Origin: Isoptericola croceus
Lineage (GTDB): Bacteria; Actinomycetota; Actinomycetes; Actinomycetales; Cellulomonadaceae
Direction: 5' to 3'
Length of the DNA stretch: 64,000 bases
Assembly (NCBI RefSeq): GCF_029382255.1
Contig: NZ_JARLLG010000002.1
Span: 248,001 to 312,000 of the forward strand
Shown here: piece after piece, positions 34,413 through 43,038 of the stretch
Layout of the letters: every line of letters starts with the position of its first letter
Position numbering within the stretch: position 1 is the stretch's first letter
The notes under the pieces: generated by a model
Databases searched by the model: none
What the model was told of the DNA's origin: nothing
Seen by the model: the letters and a program-made list of their open reading frames with translations, nothing else
Position numbers and translations under genes: made by a program

Positions 34413-36656
34413 ATGGCCACGCGACAAGTGGTGGTGACCGGCGTCGGCGTGATCTGTGCGGCCGGTGCCGACCCCGACCAGTTCTGGCAGCGGATCACGG
34501 CCGCCGACGGCGGTATCACGGCGATCGAGGACCCGCGGTACAGCGCGTTCGACGCGCGCTACGCCGGCCAGGTGCCGGACGAGTGGATCGCTCCCCAGCT
34601 GCCCGAGGGCGACCAGGGCCTGGACCGGACGGCGCAGCTCGCGCTGGTGGCCGCCCGCCAGGCGTTGAGCCAGGCCGGCGTCGACGGCCCCGACCCGACC
34701 CGGTTCGGCATCGTGCTGGGCAAGTGCCAGTCGACCCCCGACGGCGCGGGCGGCTACCAGCCGATGCACGCGACCGGGGACGTGGTGGCGGGCCGGGTCG
34801 GCAGCGCCGGTCCGCGGATCCTGGTGTCCACCGCGTGCGCGGCCGGGGGCAACGCCGTCGGGCTGGCCAAGGACAAGATCCTCACCGGCGAGGCGGACCT
34901 CATGCTTGCCGGCGGCGTCGACCCGCTGCTGTTCGGTACCTACGCCGGGTTCGCGGGCCTGCAGGCGTTGTCGACCGGGCGCTGCGGCCCCTACGGCCGT
35001 TCGGACGGGCTGAACCTGGGCGAGGGTGCGGCGTTCCTCGTGGTGGAGCCGCTGGACCTGGCCCTGGCGCGGGGCGCCACCCCGCTCGCGGAGGTCGCCG
35101 GGTACGGGCTGTCCGCGGACGCCTATCACGCGACGGCTCCCGACCCGACGGGCCGGGGCGGCATCAGCGCCGTGCGCCGGGCGCTGGCCGACGCGGGGCT
35201 GGAACCCGAGCGCGTGGACTACGTGAACGGCCACGGGACCGGCACGCCGGCGAACGACGCCATGGAGAAGAAGGTCATGCGTGCGGTCTTCGGTGACCGT
35301 GCTGCGACCGTGCCGACCAGCAGCATCAAGAGCTCCGTCGGGCACACCCTCGGTGCGGCCGGGGCCGTCGAGGCGGTGGCCAGCCTGCTGGCCCTGCGCA
35401 GCGGGGTCGCTCCGCCGACCATCGGGTTCTCCGAGGCCGAGGTGGAGGCCGCGACGCTGGACTTCGTGCCCAACGCCGCCCGCGAGCTGCCGATGGACGT
35501 GGTGGTCAGCAACAACTACGCGTTCGGCGGCAACAACGCGTCGCTCGTCCTGACCACCCCTGCCGAGCCGCGTGCCTACGAGGAGCTGCCGGCCGCGGAC
35601 GTGGTGGTCACCGGTCTGGGCCCCGTCACCGCGGCGGCCGTCGGGCGCGCCGAGCTGGTGACGGCGTTGGACGAGGGACGCAGGGCGGCCCGGGGCGAGC
35701 TCCCGGACCTGGGCGGCCGCACCTACGCGCCCCGCTCGCTGTGGCGGCACATGAACCAGTTGTCCAGGATGGCGATCGCCGCGTCCCGTCTCGCCTGGGA
35801 GGACGCCGGCCTGAAGATGACCCGGGCGGAGGCCGACAAGGTCGGGGTCATATTCGCCACCGCCGGCGGGTCCGTGGAGAGCACCGGCGGCTTCGACGAG
35901 AGCGTCCTCGCCAACCCGAACAACCCCGCGGTGCTGAGCTTCTCCAACGTGGTGCTGAACGCGACGGGCGGGGCGGTCTGCCAGGCGCTCGGCCTCCGGG
36001 GGCCCACAACGACGATCTGCCACGGCGGTGCCTCGGCCTCGATCGCGATGGACTGCGCCGTCGAGACGATCCGCACCGGCAAGGCCGAGGTGGTGGTGGT
36101 CGTCGCCGCCGACGAGGCCGACCCGCGTCTGGACCAGCCGGACCTCGTGCCCGCCACGGACGGGACGCCGTACGAGGCGATGCTGGCCGGCGCCTCCGGA
36201 GCGGTGGCGCTCGTGGTCGAGTCGGCGCGTCACGCCGCGGAACGCGGGGCCGATCCCGTGGCCACCGTCCTGGGCAGCGCGCACACCGGCACCGAGGAGC
36301 TCACGGACCCCCTCTCCGCCCTCAAGGACACGTGGGACCTGGTGGACCTGGTGCTGGGCACCGGGGACCCGGCCGAGGCGAGCGCCGTCCGCGCCACGCT
36401 CGGTGCCCCGTTGTCGACGGGCACCGGGCTGACGGGGGACGCCCGGGCCGCCTCCGGCGCCCTGAACCTCGTCCTGGCCGCGCTGGCCGTGCGGGACGGC
36501 GTCGCCCCGGCGCTGTCCTCCCTGGCACGCCCGACGGTCGGGAGCCGCACCGACTACGTCACGTCATCGCGCCTGCCGGTACCGGCGCGCGCCGCCCTCG
36601 TGCTCAGCCAGGCCGCCGGTTCCGTGTGCGGCGCGACCGTCCTGGGCCGGCCATGA
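34413..36656 (+). CDS. Fused ketosynthase and chain-length factor (KS-CLF)
   Basis: A 747-residue protein holding two thiolase-fold domains. Domain 1 (1-385) is an active KS with Cys142 in VSTACAAG, His274 in VNGHGTGTP, Lys306 and His311 in SSIKSSVGHTLGAAG, and NNYAFGGNNA. Domain 2 (about 394-747) repeats the fold, but the Cys position aligns with Gly539 (GPTTTICHGG) and both His motifs are lost, as expected of a chain-length factor. In most type II systems these are two proteins. AAGGAG precedes the ATG by eight bases. It catalyses chain extension with the ACP at 32524. Confidence 0.9.
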   Translation: MATRQVVVTGVGVICAAGADPDQFWQRITAADGGITAIEDPRYSAFDARYAGQVPDEWIAPQLPEGDQGLDRTAQLALVAARQALSQAGVDGPDPTRFGIVLGKCQSTPDGAGGYQPMHATGDVVAGRVGSAGPRILVSTACAAGGNAVGLAKDKILTGEADLMLAGGVDPLLFGTYAGFAGLQALSTGRCGPYGRSDGLNLGEGAAFLVVEPLDLALARGATPLAEVAGYGLSADAYHATAPDPTGRGGISAVRRALADAGLEPERVDYVNGHGTGTPANDAMEKKVMRAVFGDRAATVPTSSIKSSVGHTLGAAGAVEAVASLLALRSGVAPPTIGFSEAEVEAATLDFVPNAARELPMDVVVSNNYAFGGNNASLVLTTPAEPRAYEELPAADVVVTGLGPVTAAAVGRAELVTALDEGRRAARGELPDLGGRTYAPRSLWRHMNQLSRMAIAASRLAWEDAGLKMTRAEADKVGVIFATAGGSVESTGGFDESVLANPNNPAVLSFSNVVLNATGGAVCQALGLRGPTTTICHGGASASIAMDCAVETIRTGKAEVVVVVAADEADPRLDQPDLVPATDGTPYEAMLAGASGAVALVVESARHAAERGADPVATVLGSAHTGTEELTDPLSALKDTWDLVDLVLGTGDPAEASAVRATLGAPLSTGTGLTGDARAASGALNLVLAALAVRDGVAPALSSLARPTVGSRTDYVTSSRLPVPARAALVLSQAAGSVCGATVLGRP

Positions 36657-37381
36657 CGGTCACCGGTGTCTTCGACGTCTCCGAGGCCGACCGCCTGCTG
36701 ACCACCACGCGGTCGGTACGGCGTCGGCTCGACCTGGAACGGCCCGTGCCCCGGTCGGTGATCGAGGAGGCCCTGGAGGTCGCGGTCCAGGCGCCGAACG
36801 CCAACGACCAGCAGGGCTGGCGGTGGCTGGTGCTGACAGAGCCCGCCGTGAAGGAACGGCTGGGACAGCTCTTCGACATCTCGTGGCGGTTCCACCAGAA
36901 GGAGACCTGGACGCGTTCCGGGCGGCGCCGGAACACGGTGCAGGCGCGGCGGAACACGGCCTCCGCCGCGGCGCTGGCGGCGTCGATCCGGAAGGTGCCC
37001 GCCCTGGTCGTCCCGTGCGTGCTGGGCCGGCCGCCGCAGATCGACGCGATCGACGAGGCCTGGGCCCACGACGCGCGCAGCGAGCGGCGCGCCGATGGCG
37101 AACCCGCGGCCCGCATCGGGGCGATGCGGGCGAGCAACTTCTACGGGTCGATCTTCCCCGCCGTCTGGTCGTTCCAGCTCGCGCTCCGCGCCCGCGGCCT
37201 GGGCAGCACGATCACGAGCATGCACCTGCCGTTCGAGCGACAGGTCGGCGAGCTGCTCGGCATCCCGGCAGGGGTCACCCAGGTCTGCCTGGTCCCGGTC
37301 GCCTACACCGTCGGCACCACGTTTCATCCCGCTCGCCGGGTGCCGGCGAGCGAACGGACGTACTGGGAGAGGTGGTCATGA
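36653..37381 (+). CDS. Nitroreductase-family flavoprotein
   Basis: A 242-residue FMN-dependent oxidoreductase fold. The N-terminal TTTRSVRRRLDLERPVP matches the FMN-phosphate-binding start of the family, followed by ALEVAVQAPNANDQQGWRW and, near the end, LRARGLGSTITSMH and ELLGIPAGVTQVCLVPVAY. It overlaps the KS-CLF stop (ATGA). In biosynthetic clusters such proteins reduce or dehydrogenate enones, azolines or quinones. Here it may set the oxidation level of the chain; the substrate is unknown. Confidence 0.8.
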   Translation: MTVTGVFDVSEADRLLTTTRSVRRRLDLERPVPRSVIEEALEVAVQAPNANDQQGWRWLVLTEPAVKERLGQLFDISWRFHQKETWTRSGRRRNTVQARRNTASAAALAASIRKVPALVVPCVLGRPPQIDAIDEAWAHDARSERRADGEPAARIGAMRASNFYGSIFPAVWSFQLALRARGLGSTITSMHLPFERQVGELLGIPAGVTQVCLVPVAYTVGTTFHPARRVPASERTYWERWS

Positions 37382-38631
37382 GCGAAGCGACGGACGACGC
37401 GCCTGACGTCGTGGTCGTCGGTGGGGGTATCGCCGGTGCCTCGGCCGCCGCCCACCTGGCGGCGAGCGGCCTGTCGGTCGCGCTGCTCGAGAAGCAGGCC
37501 GAGTACACCGACATCGTGCGTGGCGAGTGGATCGCCCCGTGGGGCCTCCAGGAGGCCCAGCGCCTCGGCGTCGACGAGTGCTTCGGCTTCGGTGGCGGCT
37601 GGGAGATCCGGGAGTGGACGCAGTGGGACGAGACGGTCGCCCCCGGCGATGCCGAGACGGTCGACATGACGCGGTTCGTGCCCGGCGTCGGCGGTCCCAT
37701 GGCCTTCCCTCACCACACGGTCTGCGAGCTGATGGCCGAGCAGGCCGCCGACGCCGGCGCCACCGTCGTGATGGGCGCGCAGCGGGCGGCGGTGACCGGG
37801 GGCGAGCAGCCGACCGTGACCTACCGGCTCGATGGCGTCGAGCACGAGCTGCGGCCACGCCTGGTGATCGGTGCGACCGGCCGGAGCTGCACGGTGGGCC
37901 GCCAGGTGGGCGTCTCGATGACCAACTCGGTCCACCACTGGGGCGGTGGCCTGCGGGTCGCGGGCCTCGACGACTGGCCGATGGACGTCCAGGCCATGGG
38001 CACCGAGGGCGAGCGGATGTTCATGGTGTTCCCGCAGGGCGACGGGATGGCTCGGCTCTACATCAACTTCCCGACCGAGAACCGTCCTCGCTACCAGGGC
38101 GACGGCGGCGTGGACCGGTTCATCGCCGACTTCGAGCTGTCGTCCCTGCCGGACGGCGGGGCGTCCGTGTACTCCGCGGCGACCCCGATCGGTCCGCTGA
38201 AGCTGTGGCCGTCGGTGGCGATGTTCCCCGAGCAGTCGATCGTCACCGATGGCGTGGTGCTGGTGGGTGACGAGGCCGGCAACGCCGACACCGTGCTGGG
38301 CACCGGGCTGTCGTGCAGCCTGCGCGACACCCGCATGGTCTGCGACGTGCTGACCGGGGGCGACGACTGGTCCCCGGCGGCGTTCGAGCCGTACCTGATC
38401 GAACGGAAGTTCCGGATGGAGCGGCTGCACTTCGGCGCGGACATCGTCGCGAAGCTCTACTGCGAGTTCGGCCCCGAGGCGATGGCCCGGAGGCGCCGGG
38501 CGCGCGAGCTGATGGAGGAGAACTTCGCCGCGTCGGTGACGGGGCTGCTCAACATGGTGGCACCGGAGAACGTGCCGGACTTCGGGTTCAGCGAGTTCTT
38601 CGCCGAGCGATTGTTCCGGGAGAGGGTATGA
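37378..38631 (+). CDS. FAD-dependent oxidoreductase (PHBH fold)
   Basis: A 417-residue flavoprotein with the Rossmann motif VVVGGGIAGASAAAHLA and a GD motif LVGDEAGNADTVLGTGLS. It belongs to the broad group containing geranylgeranyl reductases, halogenases and hydroxylases. The WxWxIP motif of flavin halogenases is not seen, so a hydroxylase, epoxidase or reductase is more likely. The four-base overlaps on both sides tie it to the PKS operon. An epoxidase working with the next gene product would be a natural pair. Confidence 0.8.
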   Translation: MSEATDDAPDVVVVGGGIAGASAAAHLAASGLSVALLEKQAEYTDIVRGEWIAPWGLQEAQRLGVDECFGFGGGWEIREWTQWDETVAPGDAETVDMTRFVPGVGGPMAFPHHTVCELMAEQAADAGATVVMGAQRAAVTGGEQPTVTYRLDGVEHELRPRLVIGATGRSCTVGRQVGVSMTNSVHHWGGGLRVAGLDDWPMDVQAMGTEGERMFMVFPQGDGMARLYINFPTENRPRYQGDGGVDRFIADFELSSLPDGGASVYSAATPIGPLKLWPSVAMFPEQSIVTDGVVLVGDEAGNADTVLGTGLSCSLRDTRMVCDVLTGGDDWSPAAFEPYLIERKFRMERLHFGADIVAKLYCEFGPEAMARRRRARELMEENFAASVTGLLNMVAPENVPDFGFSEFFAERLFRERV

Positions 38632-39521
38632 AGAAGGACAGCCTGCTGACCGACACCGCCACGGTGAACGGCATCGAGATCGCCTACGTCGACAGGGGGA
38701 CCGGGGACCCGGTGGTGCTGCTGCACGGGTTCCCCGACTCGCACTACCTGTGGCGTCACCAGATCGACCCCCTGGTGGAGGCCGGCTTCCGGGTGATCGC
38801 CCCCGACCTGCGGGGGTTCGGCGAGTCCGGCAAGCCGCAGGAGGTCGAGGCCTACGACATGCGCGTTGTCGTGAACGACGTCGTGGCGCTGACGCAGCAC
38901 CTCGGGATCTCCCGGGCGCACGTGGTCGGCCACGACTGGGGCGCGGCGATCGCCTGGATGTACGCGTTCCTCATGCCGCGGCGGGTCGACCACCTGGCGG
39001 TGTTCTCCGTCGGCCACCCGGGGGTGTTCTCCACGCCGTCGATCGAGCAGCGCAAGGCCAGCTGGTACATGCTCTTCTACCAGTTCCCGGGGGTCAGCGA
39101 GCAGCTGCTCCGGCGTAACGGCTGGCGCCTGTTCAAGGAGATCATGGGCAACGAGGGCGACTACCAGCGCTATCCGCGGGAGCTGGCGAGGCCCGGCGCG
39201 CTGACGTCCGCGCTGAACTGGTATCGCGCCAACCGTTCCCCTGAGGCAGAGCTGCGGGTGGAGTCGAACTTCCCGCCGGTGCTCGCACCCACGCTCGGCG
39301 TGTGGTCCGACGGCGACAAGGCGCTCCTGGAGGAGGGCATGACCGGGTCCGCGAAGTTCGTCCGGGGCTCGTGGCGCTACGAGAAGGTCACCGGCGCCTC
39401 CCACTGGATCCCGCTGGACCAGCCGGAAGTGACGACCGAGCTCTTGCTCGGGTTCCTCGGCACCGAGACGTCGGCGGCGGCACCGGCACGGCGTCGCCGC
39501 ATGTACGGCAGGTCGGCATGA
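38628..39521 (+). CDS. Epoxide-hydrolase-like alpha/beta hydrolase
   Basis: A 297-residue hydrolase whose nucleophile is Asp103 in VVGHDWGAA, the pattern of epoxide hydrolases and haloalkane dehalogenases. The oxyanion motif is HGFPDS (33-38), and ASHWIPLDQP near the end carries the catalytic His. The upstream FAD enzyme could supply an epoxide for ring opening or cyclisation. Both ends overlap neighbours by four bases. Confidence 0.85.
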   Translation: MKKDSLLTDTATVNGIEIAYVDRGTGDPVVLLHGFPDSHYLWRHQIDPLVEAGFRVIAPDLRGFGESGKPQEVEAYDMRVVVNDVVALTQHLGISRAHVVGHDWGAAIAWMYAFLMPRRVDHLAVFSVGHPGVFSTPSIEQRKASWYMLFYQFPGVSEQLLRRNGWRLFKEIMGNEGDYQRYPRELARPGALTSALNWYRANRSPEAELRVESNFPPVLAPTLGVWSDGDKALLEEGMTGSAKFVRGSWRYEKVTGASHWIPLDQPEVTTELLLGFLGTETSAAAPARRRRMYGRSA

Positions 39522-40435
39522 CGGGGTTCGTCTTCCCGGGGCAGGGCACCGTGCGGGTCGGGATGGGCGCCTGGCTGCGCAGGAGCGCCGCCGGGGCCCC
39601 CGTCGTCGCCGACGCCGAGGCCGCGCTGGACCTGCCGATCGGTGAGGTGTGCGCGTCCGGACCGCTGGCGCGGCTGGTGGACACCGCCTACGCCCAGCCC
39701 GCCGTGACCGCGTGCAACCTGGCCGCGCTGGCCGTGCTGCGGGAGCGGGCCGGCGGGCTCGAGCCGCAAGCCGTCGCTGGGCACAGCGTCGGCGAGCTCA
39801 GCGCGTGGTGCGCGGCGGGTGTGATCGACGCCGACGCCACGTGGCGGCTGGTGGGCGAGCGGTCGCGACTGATGGCGGGCATCCCGGCCACCGGTGCCAT
39901 GGTGGCCGTCATCGGCCTGCCGCTCACCGTGGTGGAGGAGCTGACGGCGCAGGTCGCCACGCCGGACGAGCCGCTGGTGGTCGGGCTGGAGAACGCGCCG
40001 GAGCACGTCGTCGTGTCCGGCGCCAGGGCCGCCGTCGACCGCCTGGTGTCCGTCGCCGGCGAGGCCCGGCAGCTGGTCCCGCTCGAGGTCAGCAACGCCT
40101 TCCACTCGCCGCTGATGGCGACGGTCGTCGACGCCTGGGCGGTGGCGGTCCGCGCGGTGCCCAAGCAGGCGCCGAGCGTCCCCGTGGTACCGAACGCCAC
40201 CGGCGAGCCCAGCACCGACCTCGCCACGCTGACCGACGCCCTGATCGACCAGCTCACGGGAAGGGTGCGGTGGGCGGACAGCATGTCCGCCATGGCCGGC
40301 CTGGGGATCGACCGGCTGGTCGAGGTGGGCGACAGCAAGGCGCTGACCGGGTTCGCCCGCGCGGCCGGGCTGCGGTGCCAGAGCCTGGCCGAACCGGCCA
40401 CGCTGCGGCGTCTGGACCGGGAGCCGGTGTCATGA
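39518..40435 (+). CDS. Malonyl-CoA:ACP acyltransferase (FabD-like)
   Basis: A 305-residue acyltransferase with FPGQG at the N-terminus, nucleophile Ser90 in AGHSVGEL, and His196 in SNAFHSPLM. The AFHS context is that of malonyl-specific enzymes. It loads extender units on the ACP. Many type II PKS borrow FabD from fatty-acid synthesis, so a dedicated copy in the cluster is a small but useful sign that the operon is self-contained. Confidence 0.9.
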   Translation: MTGFVFPGQGTVRVGMGAWLRRSAAGAPVVADAEAALDLPIGEVCASGPLARLVDTAYAQPAVTACNLAALAVLRERAGGLEPQAVAGHSVGELSAWCAAGVIDADATWRLVGERSRLMAGIPATGAMVAVIGLPLTVVEELTAQVATPDEPLVVGLENAPEHVVVSGARAAVDRLVSVAGEARQLVPLEVSNAFHSPLMATVVDAWAVAVRAVPKQAPSVPVVPNATGEPSTDLATLTDALIDQLTGRVRWADSMSAMAGLGIDRLVEVGDSKALTGFARAAGLRCQSLAEPATLRRLDREPVS

Positions 40436-40920
40436 AGGAGTGGGGCAGCGGCGTGGTCGGCTTCGCCGGGTTGTGCTCCCCGAGCCAGCTCGTGGCACCT
40501 CTGTCTCCCGGCCAGGTGTTCACCCGTGCGGAACGGTTGCGCTCGGGGACCGGCCGCACGCTGGAGCACTGGGCCGGTCGCCTGGCTGCCAAGCACGCGG
40601 TCCTGTCCCTGCTGGAGGTGCCGGACCGCCAGCGATGGCTGGTCGAGGTCGAGGTGCTGCCCCGTCCGACGCCGATCTGCCGGCGGACGGAGGCCTGCCT
40701 CCACGGCCACCCGCCGCGGGCTCTGCTGGGGGAGGCACTGCGGGCCGGACGCCTCGACCCGGAGGCGGTGGTGCGGGTGTCGATCAGTCACACCGCCGAG
40801 CTGGCCCTCGCCGTGGCCGCCGTGACCGCCTCGTTGCCCGAGGACGACGAGCCGGCGCCGGCCGGCGCTCGCCACCGCGCGGGCGCACCGCTCGAGACCG
40901 GTGCGGGGGGCCTGCTGTGA
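40432..40920 (+). CDS. AcpS-like protein lacking metal ligands
   Basis: A 162-residue protein that aligns with AcpS-type phosphopantetheinyl transferases in its second half (AGRLAAKHAVLSLL, WLVEVEVLPRP, VRVSISHTAELALAVAAV). The N-terminal GVD-type Asp is replaced (VVGFAGLC) and the KEA motif reads K54-H55-A, so both Mg ligands are lost. It is therefore unlikely to be a working transferase. It may bind the ACP or CoA as a scaffold, or be the partner of the intact copy at 42556. It overlaps both neighbours. Confidence 0.65.
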   Translation: MKEWGSGVVGFAGLCSPSQLVAPLSPGQVFTRAERLRSGTGRTLEHWAGRLAAKHAVLSLLEVPDRQRWLVEVEVLPRPTPICRRTEACLHGHPPRALLGEALRAGRLDPEAVVRVSISHTAELALAVAAVTASLPEDDEPAPAGARHRAGAPLETGAGGLL

Positions 40921-41774
40921 CGACCGACGCACCGCTCCTGGCCACCGAGTGGGCCGGCGCCTGGACTGCTCGCGACGCGCCGCGGATCGCCGACCTGGCC
41001 GACGAGTACGCGGACCCGGACGCCCCGCACACCCTGGGGGGGCAGGAGCTGCAGGACCACGTCGAGCAGACCTTCAGCCGGTTCCCGGACCTGGTGGTGG
41101 ACTTCGCCGCACCTCTGCTGGCGGAGGGCACCGTGGTGCTTGGCTGGTCCGCCCGCGGCTCGCACCGCGTGAGCTACCTGGGGATCGCACCGACGAACCG
41201 GATTGCCGAGTTCAGCGGCGTGGATGTCCTGCGCGTCGACGACGACGGTGTCCGGGCGCGCCGGCACTTCGACCGTGTCGAGGTGGCCGAGTCCCTGGGG
41301 CACCGAGGAATGTTCGTGCCCGACGGCGGTGACGGGATGCGGTTCGGCTACTGCGCCCAGGTGCCGCCCCGACGCGTGGCCAGGCCCGGTGCCCTCACCC
41401 TGACCTGGGTGGAGTCACGGGACGACGCCGAGGCCGCCGACGCCGACCTGCTCAGCACGGAGGTGGTCAGGTCGTTGCGGACCACCAAGGGGTTCCTCGG
41501 CGCGAACATCTTCGACATCGGGCGGCGCAAGTACACGCTCACCGCGTTCGACGACCCCGCGTCGATCCGGGCCGTGCACGCGCGCCCGCACCAGCGATCG
41601 ATGCGCCGCTTCTTCCAGGGAGGACTGTTCGCCGGGGCGTACACCAGCGTGTGGACGCCCGTGCGCGACAGTCTGTACCTGCGCTGCCCGGAGTGCTCGA
41701 CCCTCGTCGAGCACTCCGGGCAGCAGCAGGGCTGCGAGTGCGGTGCCACCCCTGCCCCCGACGGTCTGTTCTAG
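40917..41774 (+). CDS. SnoaL-like domain fused to a zinc-ribbon protein
   Basis: A 285-residue protein with GTG start. Residues 1-125 look like a SnoaL-type alpha+beta barrel, the fold of polyketide cyclases and hydroxylases. Residues about 145-240 have the look of a ferredoxin-like monooxygenase/spectroscopy domain (LTLTWVESRDDAEAADADLL, RTTKGFLGANIFDI). The C-terminus holds CPEC and CECG pairs that should bind zinc. I know of no characterised protein with this combination. A role in cyclisation or oxygenation of the chain is possible. Confidence 0.6.
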   Translation: MTTDAPLLATEWAGAWTARDAPRIADLADEYADPDAPHTLGGQELQDHVEQTFSRFPDLVVDFAAPLLAEGTVVLGWSARGSHRVSYLGIAPTNRIAEFSGVDVLRVDDDGVRARRHFDRVEVAESLGHRGMFVPDGGDGMRFGYCAQVPPRRVARPGALTLTWVESRDDAEAADADLLSTEVVRSLRTTKGFLGANIFDIGRRKYTLTAFDDPASIRAVHARPHQRSMRRFFQGGLFAGAYTSVWTPVRDSLYLRCPECSTLVEHSGQQQGCECGATPAPDGLF

Positions 41775-41782
41775 GAGGATCC

Positions 41783-42559
41783 ATGTCCGTCTTCACCACC
41801 GAGCACCGGCCAGGAGCGCCCGGCCGGCCGGCCGTCGTCTTCATGTCCGCCCTGTTCGCCGGTTCGTGGATCTGGGATGCCCCGATGGCCGCCGTGGCCG
41901 AGCAGGGCTGGCCGGTGCTGCGCACGAAGGAGCCGATCTGCGGCGTCGACCGCCGGGTGGCCGGCTCCATCGAGCGGCTCGGCGACGAGCTGCTGGCCGC
42001 CTGCGACGAGGCGGGCGAGACGGCGAACGGCGTGGTCGTGTGCGCCAACTCGTTGGGCGGGCTGGTCGCGATCGACCTGGCGGCGCGCTACCCGGAGCGG
42101 GTGCGCGGCATCGTGGTCAGCGGTGCGCCGGGCCTCACCGCGGACCCCGACGTGGGTCTGTCGATGGACCGCCGCGGCAGCGTCAGCCTGAACGACGAGT
42201 TCCGCGACCTGATGCTGTCCGCGCTGTTCTACGGCGACCCGCTCTTCACCGAGGAGCAGATCCGGCTCACCGCCGACCTGCTGAGCACGGGCGAGGCGAT
42301 GGTGGCGATGGCGCGGAGCCTGCGCGCCACCCGCAGCTACCAGGTGGCCGCCTCCCTGGGGAAGGTCGACTGCCCCTCCCTGTTCGTCTGGGGGCAGGAC
42401 GACCAGATGACCCCGATCGACGCCTGGCAGGAGCTGGTGCCCACCTTCGAACGGACGCAGATGGTCCCCGTCGCCGAGTGCGGCCACATCCCCATGGTGG
42501 AGCGGCCCGACGTCTACGACGCCGAGCTGCTGGCCTTCCTGGACCGGGTCTCGCGGTGA
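41783..42559 (+). CDS. Alpha/beta hydrolase (serine type)
   Basis: A 258-residue hydrolase with nucleophile Ser90 in VCANSLGGL, acid Asp in WGQDDQMTPID and His in ECGHIPMVERP. AGGAGG precedes the ATG. Its relatives include polyketide methylesterases, esterases and type II thioesterases. With no separate thioesterase in the cluster, it is a candidate for chain release or for editing of the ACP. Confidence 0.78.
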   Translation: MSVFTTEHRPGAPGRPAVVFMSALFAGSWIWDAPMAAVAEQGWPVLRTKEPICGVDRRVAGSIERLGDELLAACDEAGETANGVVVCANSLGGLVAIDLAARYPERVRGIVVSGAPGLTADPDVGLSMDRRGSVSLNDEFRDLMLSALFYGDPLFTEEQIRLTADLLSTGEAMVAMARSLRATRSYQVAASLGKVDCPSLFVWGQDDQMTPIDAWQELVPTFERTQMVPVAECGHIPMVERPDVYDAELLAFLDRVSR

Positions 42560-43038
42560 ACGCCCCCCTCCTGTTCGGCGTGGACGTCGCCGACATCGGG
42601 CGGATCGGCCGGGCCATGGACTACGGCGGTTCCGAGTACACCCGCCATGTCGTCGCCGACGACGAGCGCGTCCTGCACACCGACACGACGCTTGCTGCCG
42701 CGGCGAGCGTCGTGGTCAAGGAGAGCCTGATCAAGGCGGTGGGCGGCCGCCCCGCGGGGTTCTCCTGGCACGACTTCCGCGCGGTCGCCGACGCCCCGGC
42801 GCAGCCGGGCCTGACCGACGTGCTGGCCACCGCGGCCGGCGAGGTCGAGTCGGTGACCGGCATCGCCCTGGCACGCCGCTGCGGCTGCTGGGTCCGCGGG
42901 GCGTCGGGCCGGGCCGTCCTCGAGCGGTTCCCCGACCACGGCACCGCCGAGCCCGTCGCCGAGGCCCGGTGGGGCTGGCGCGACGACCGCATCATCGCCA
43001 TCGCCATACTGACCACACGAGAAGGAGTCCGCCGATGA
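42556..43038 (+). CDS. AcpS-type 4'-phosphopantetheinyl transferase, motifs intact
   Basis: A 160-residue protein with GTG start. Asp10 in FGVDVADIGR and Lys55-Glu56 in VVVKESLIKAVGG are the conserved metal and CoA positions of AcpS-like transferases. A DDRIIAIAILTT C-terminal strand completes the fold. It most likely converts the apo-ACP at 32524 to the holo form. The sequence between is divergent from housekeeping AcpS, fitting a cluster-specific enzyme. Confidence 0.75.
   Translation: MNAPLLFGVDVADIGRIGRAMDYGGSEYTRHVVADDERVLHTDTTLAAAASVVVKESLIKAVGGRPAGFSWHDFRAVADAPAQPGLTDVLATAAGEVESVTGIALARRCGCWVRGASGRAVLERFPDHGTAEPVAEARWGWRDDRIIAIAILTTREGVRR

Noticed and set aside
33996-36284. 762-codon open frame antisense to the KS-CLF gene
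   Set aside because: Shadow frame caused by high GC at codon position 3; no family resemblance, and it runs through the GcvT-like and KS-CLF genes.
37378-38631. Flavin-dependent halogenase
   Set aside because: The FAD fold fits, but the WxWxIP motif and the Lys of the halogenase core are not found.
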